From Aliishimia sp039978895 (GTDB taxonomy: Bacteria > Pseudomonadota > Alphaproteobacteria > Rhodobacterales > Rhodobacteraceae), in assembly GCA_039978895.1 (NCBI GenBank), contig JBDWAL010000033.1, forward strand, positions 62,001-126,000: a DNA stretch of 64,000 bases, in the 5' to 3' direction. Both the position numbers and the translations under genes were made by a program. This document shows positions 63,521-64,000 of this stretch, one piece after another. Positions within the stretch are counted from its first letter, which is position 1. Each line of letters starts with the position of its first letter. The notes below the pieces were generated by a model. The model searched no databases, was not told where the DNA came from, and saw only the letters and a program-made list of their open reading frames with translations.

Positions 63521-64000
63521 TTAGGTTTCGCTAAGGGCGACCTTCATGTCTTTCACCTGATAGATCACTTCGCCATCCGCTTCGACGCGGCCGTTGGCGA
63601 CACCCATTGTAAGGCGGCGCGTTTGGATCGCTTTGGTGAAATCGATGTGATAGGTCAGCATTTTGCGCTCTGGTCGCACCATGCCTGTCAGTTTCACCTC
63701 GCCGACACCAAGCGCGTAACCACGCCCCTGCCAACCGCGCCAGCCAAGGTTGAAGCCAGTCAGCTGCCACAGGCCGTCTAGGCCAAGACAGCCGGGCATG
63801 ATTGGGTTGCCTGGGAAGTGGCAGTCGAAAAACCATAGGTCAGGGTTGATGTCGAACTCAGCGACAACGTGGCCCTTGCCGTGCTCACCACCGTCGCCAG
63901 AGATATCCGTAATACGGTCCATCATCAGCATGGGTGGGTTGGGCAATTGCGCATTTCCGGGGCCAAAAAGCTCGCCTCGGGCACATTTCAACAAATCGTC
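63521..64000 (-). CDS. fabA: 3-hydroxydecanoyl-ACP dehydratase/isomerase FabA (N-terminus outside window)
   Basis: The frame is open to the window edge (D-D-L-L-K-C-A-R-G at the edge), so the first about 10 residues are missing. The remaining about 159 residues are FabA: hot-dog fold with the catalytic His in C-H-F-P-G-N-P-I-M-P-G-C-L-G-L-D (about residues 68-83 of the visible part), whose Asp is the second catalytic residue. It makes the cis double bond in unsaturated fatty acids. fabB usually follows fabA; downstream here lies the convergent MATE gene, so fabB, if present, is elsewhere. Confidence 0.94.
   Translation of the reverse strand, partial: DDLLKCARGELFGPGNAQLPNPPMLMMDRITDISGDGGEHGKGHVVAEFDINPDLWFFDCHFPGNPIMPGCLGLDGLWQLTGFNLGWRGWQGRGYALGVGEVKLTGMVRPERKMLTYHIDFTKAIQTRRLTMGVANGRVEADGEVIYQVKDMKVALSET

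Noticed and set aside
1..64000. CRISPR arrays, insertion sequences, prophage or integrase genes
   Set aside because: No regularly spaced repeats, transposase-like frames, terminal repeats or phage proteins were found on either strand.

Overview
The window looks like one contiguous piece of a marine alphaproteobacterial chromosome of the Rhodobacterales (Roseobacter group). The evidence is the gene content and order: an F0-only ATP synthase operon (atpI-B-E-F'-F) without the F1 genes, mipZ, methylsuccinyl-CoA dehydrogenase of the ethylmalonyl-CoA pathway, a DctPQM TRAP transporter, a tandem deformylase/fmt operon, FabA, and a perfect CtrA-type box. I see no transposase, integrase, phage gene, CRISPR array or rRNA. 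Only one tRNA, elongator Met-CAU, is visible. Species cannot be named from the sequence alone.

Layout. 1-3.4 kb: the 3' end of hemE, tRNA-Met, and a yjbH/yjbF-type envelope polysaccharide pair. 3.5-9.4 kb: a dctP-dctQ-dctM transporter with a WG-repeat protein, facing a Tat-exported family 5 solute-binding protein. 9.7-13.5 kb: a cytosine deaminase-like hydrolase abutting mipZ, then a small AT-richer accessory segment with two unrecognised genes. 13.7-22.1 kb (all minus): translation and secretion genes (rplS-rpmE; rpsP, a 46-residue membrane microprotein, rimM, a sulfotransferase-like gene, trmD; chorismate mutase; three tandem GNAT acetyltransferases; ffh). 22.4-25 kb: a small exported peptide, a LysR regulator, a DMT transporter and an ArsR regulator. 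25.2-27.8 kb: the F0 operon. 27.8-33.2 kb: a membrane hydrolase-like protein, a FadR/GntR regulator, a lipoprotein and smc. 33.2-36.2 kb: an MltB-type transglycosylase and cobC-cobD. 36.3-39.1 kb: a regulatory cluster (degenerate receiver behind a CtrA box, GNAT-like protein, LysR-like protein with an unfamiliar C-terminal domain, XRE regulator). 39.6-42.5 kb: mcd, a LysE exporter and a TetR regulator. 42.5-51.5 kb (all minus): a long housekeeping run folK-rpoZ-rsh-DUF2062-pdxJ-Dabb-acpS-lepB-rnc-era-DUF1491-recO. 51.6-55.8 kb (plus): a NYN protein, ispH, DUF3429, a methyltransferase, rnhA, a Nudix hydrolase and a TRIC-like channel. 55.9-58.6 kb (minus): a GlsB-like protein, then three peptide deformylase paralogues plus fmt. 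58.7-64 kb: a MalY-type C-S lyase, a DUF1045 2H protein, an unknown protein, a glutathionyl-hydroquinone reductase, a MATE exporter and the 3' part of fabA.

Most genes are ordinary core functions packed with ATGA overlaps. The points I consider most worth a second look are: (1) the def-def-def-fmt operon, whose third deformylase has lost both the Cys metal ligand (Ser92) and the catalytic Glu (Gln135); (2) the 36.3-39.1 kb regulatory cluster with a perfect TTAA-N7-TTAAC site in front of a pseudo-receiver; (3) a 10-bp perfect GC-rich inverted repeat that places the start codon of the LysE exporter in its loop; (4) a 46-residue membrane microprotein between rpsP and rimM; and (5) a structured leader of roughly 215 nt in front of rplS. 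Functions are assigned by recognising protein families by eye; no database search was possible.
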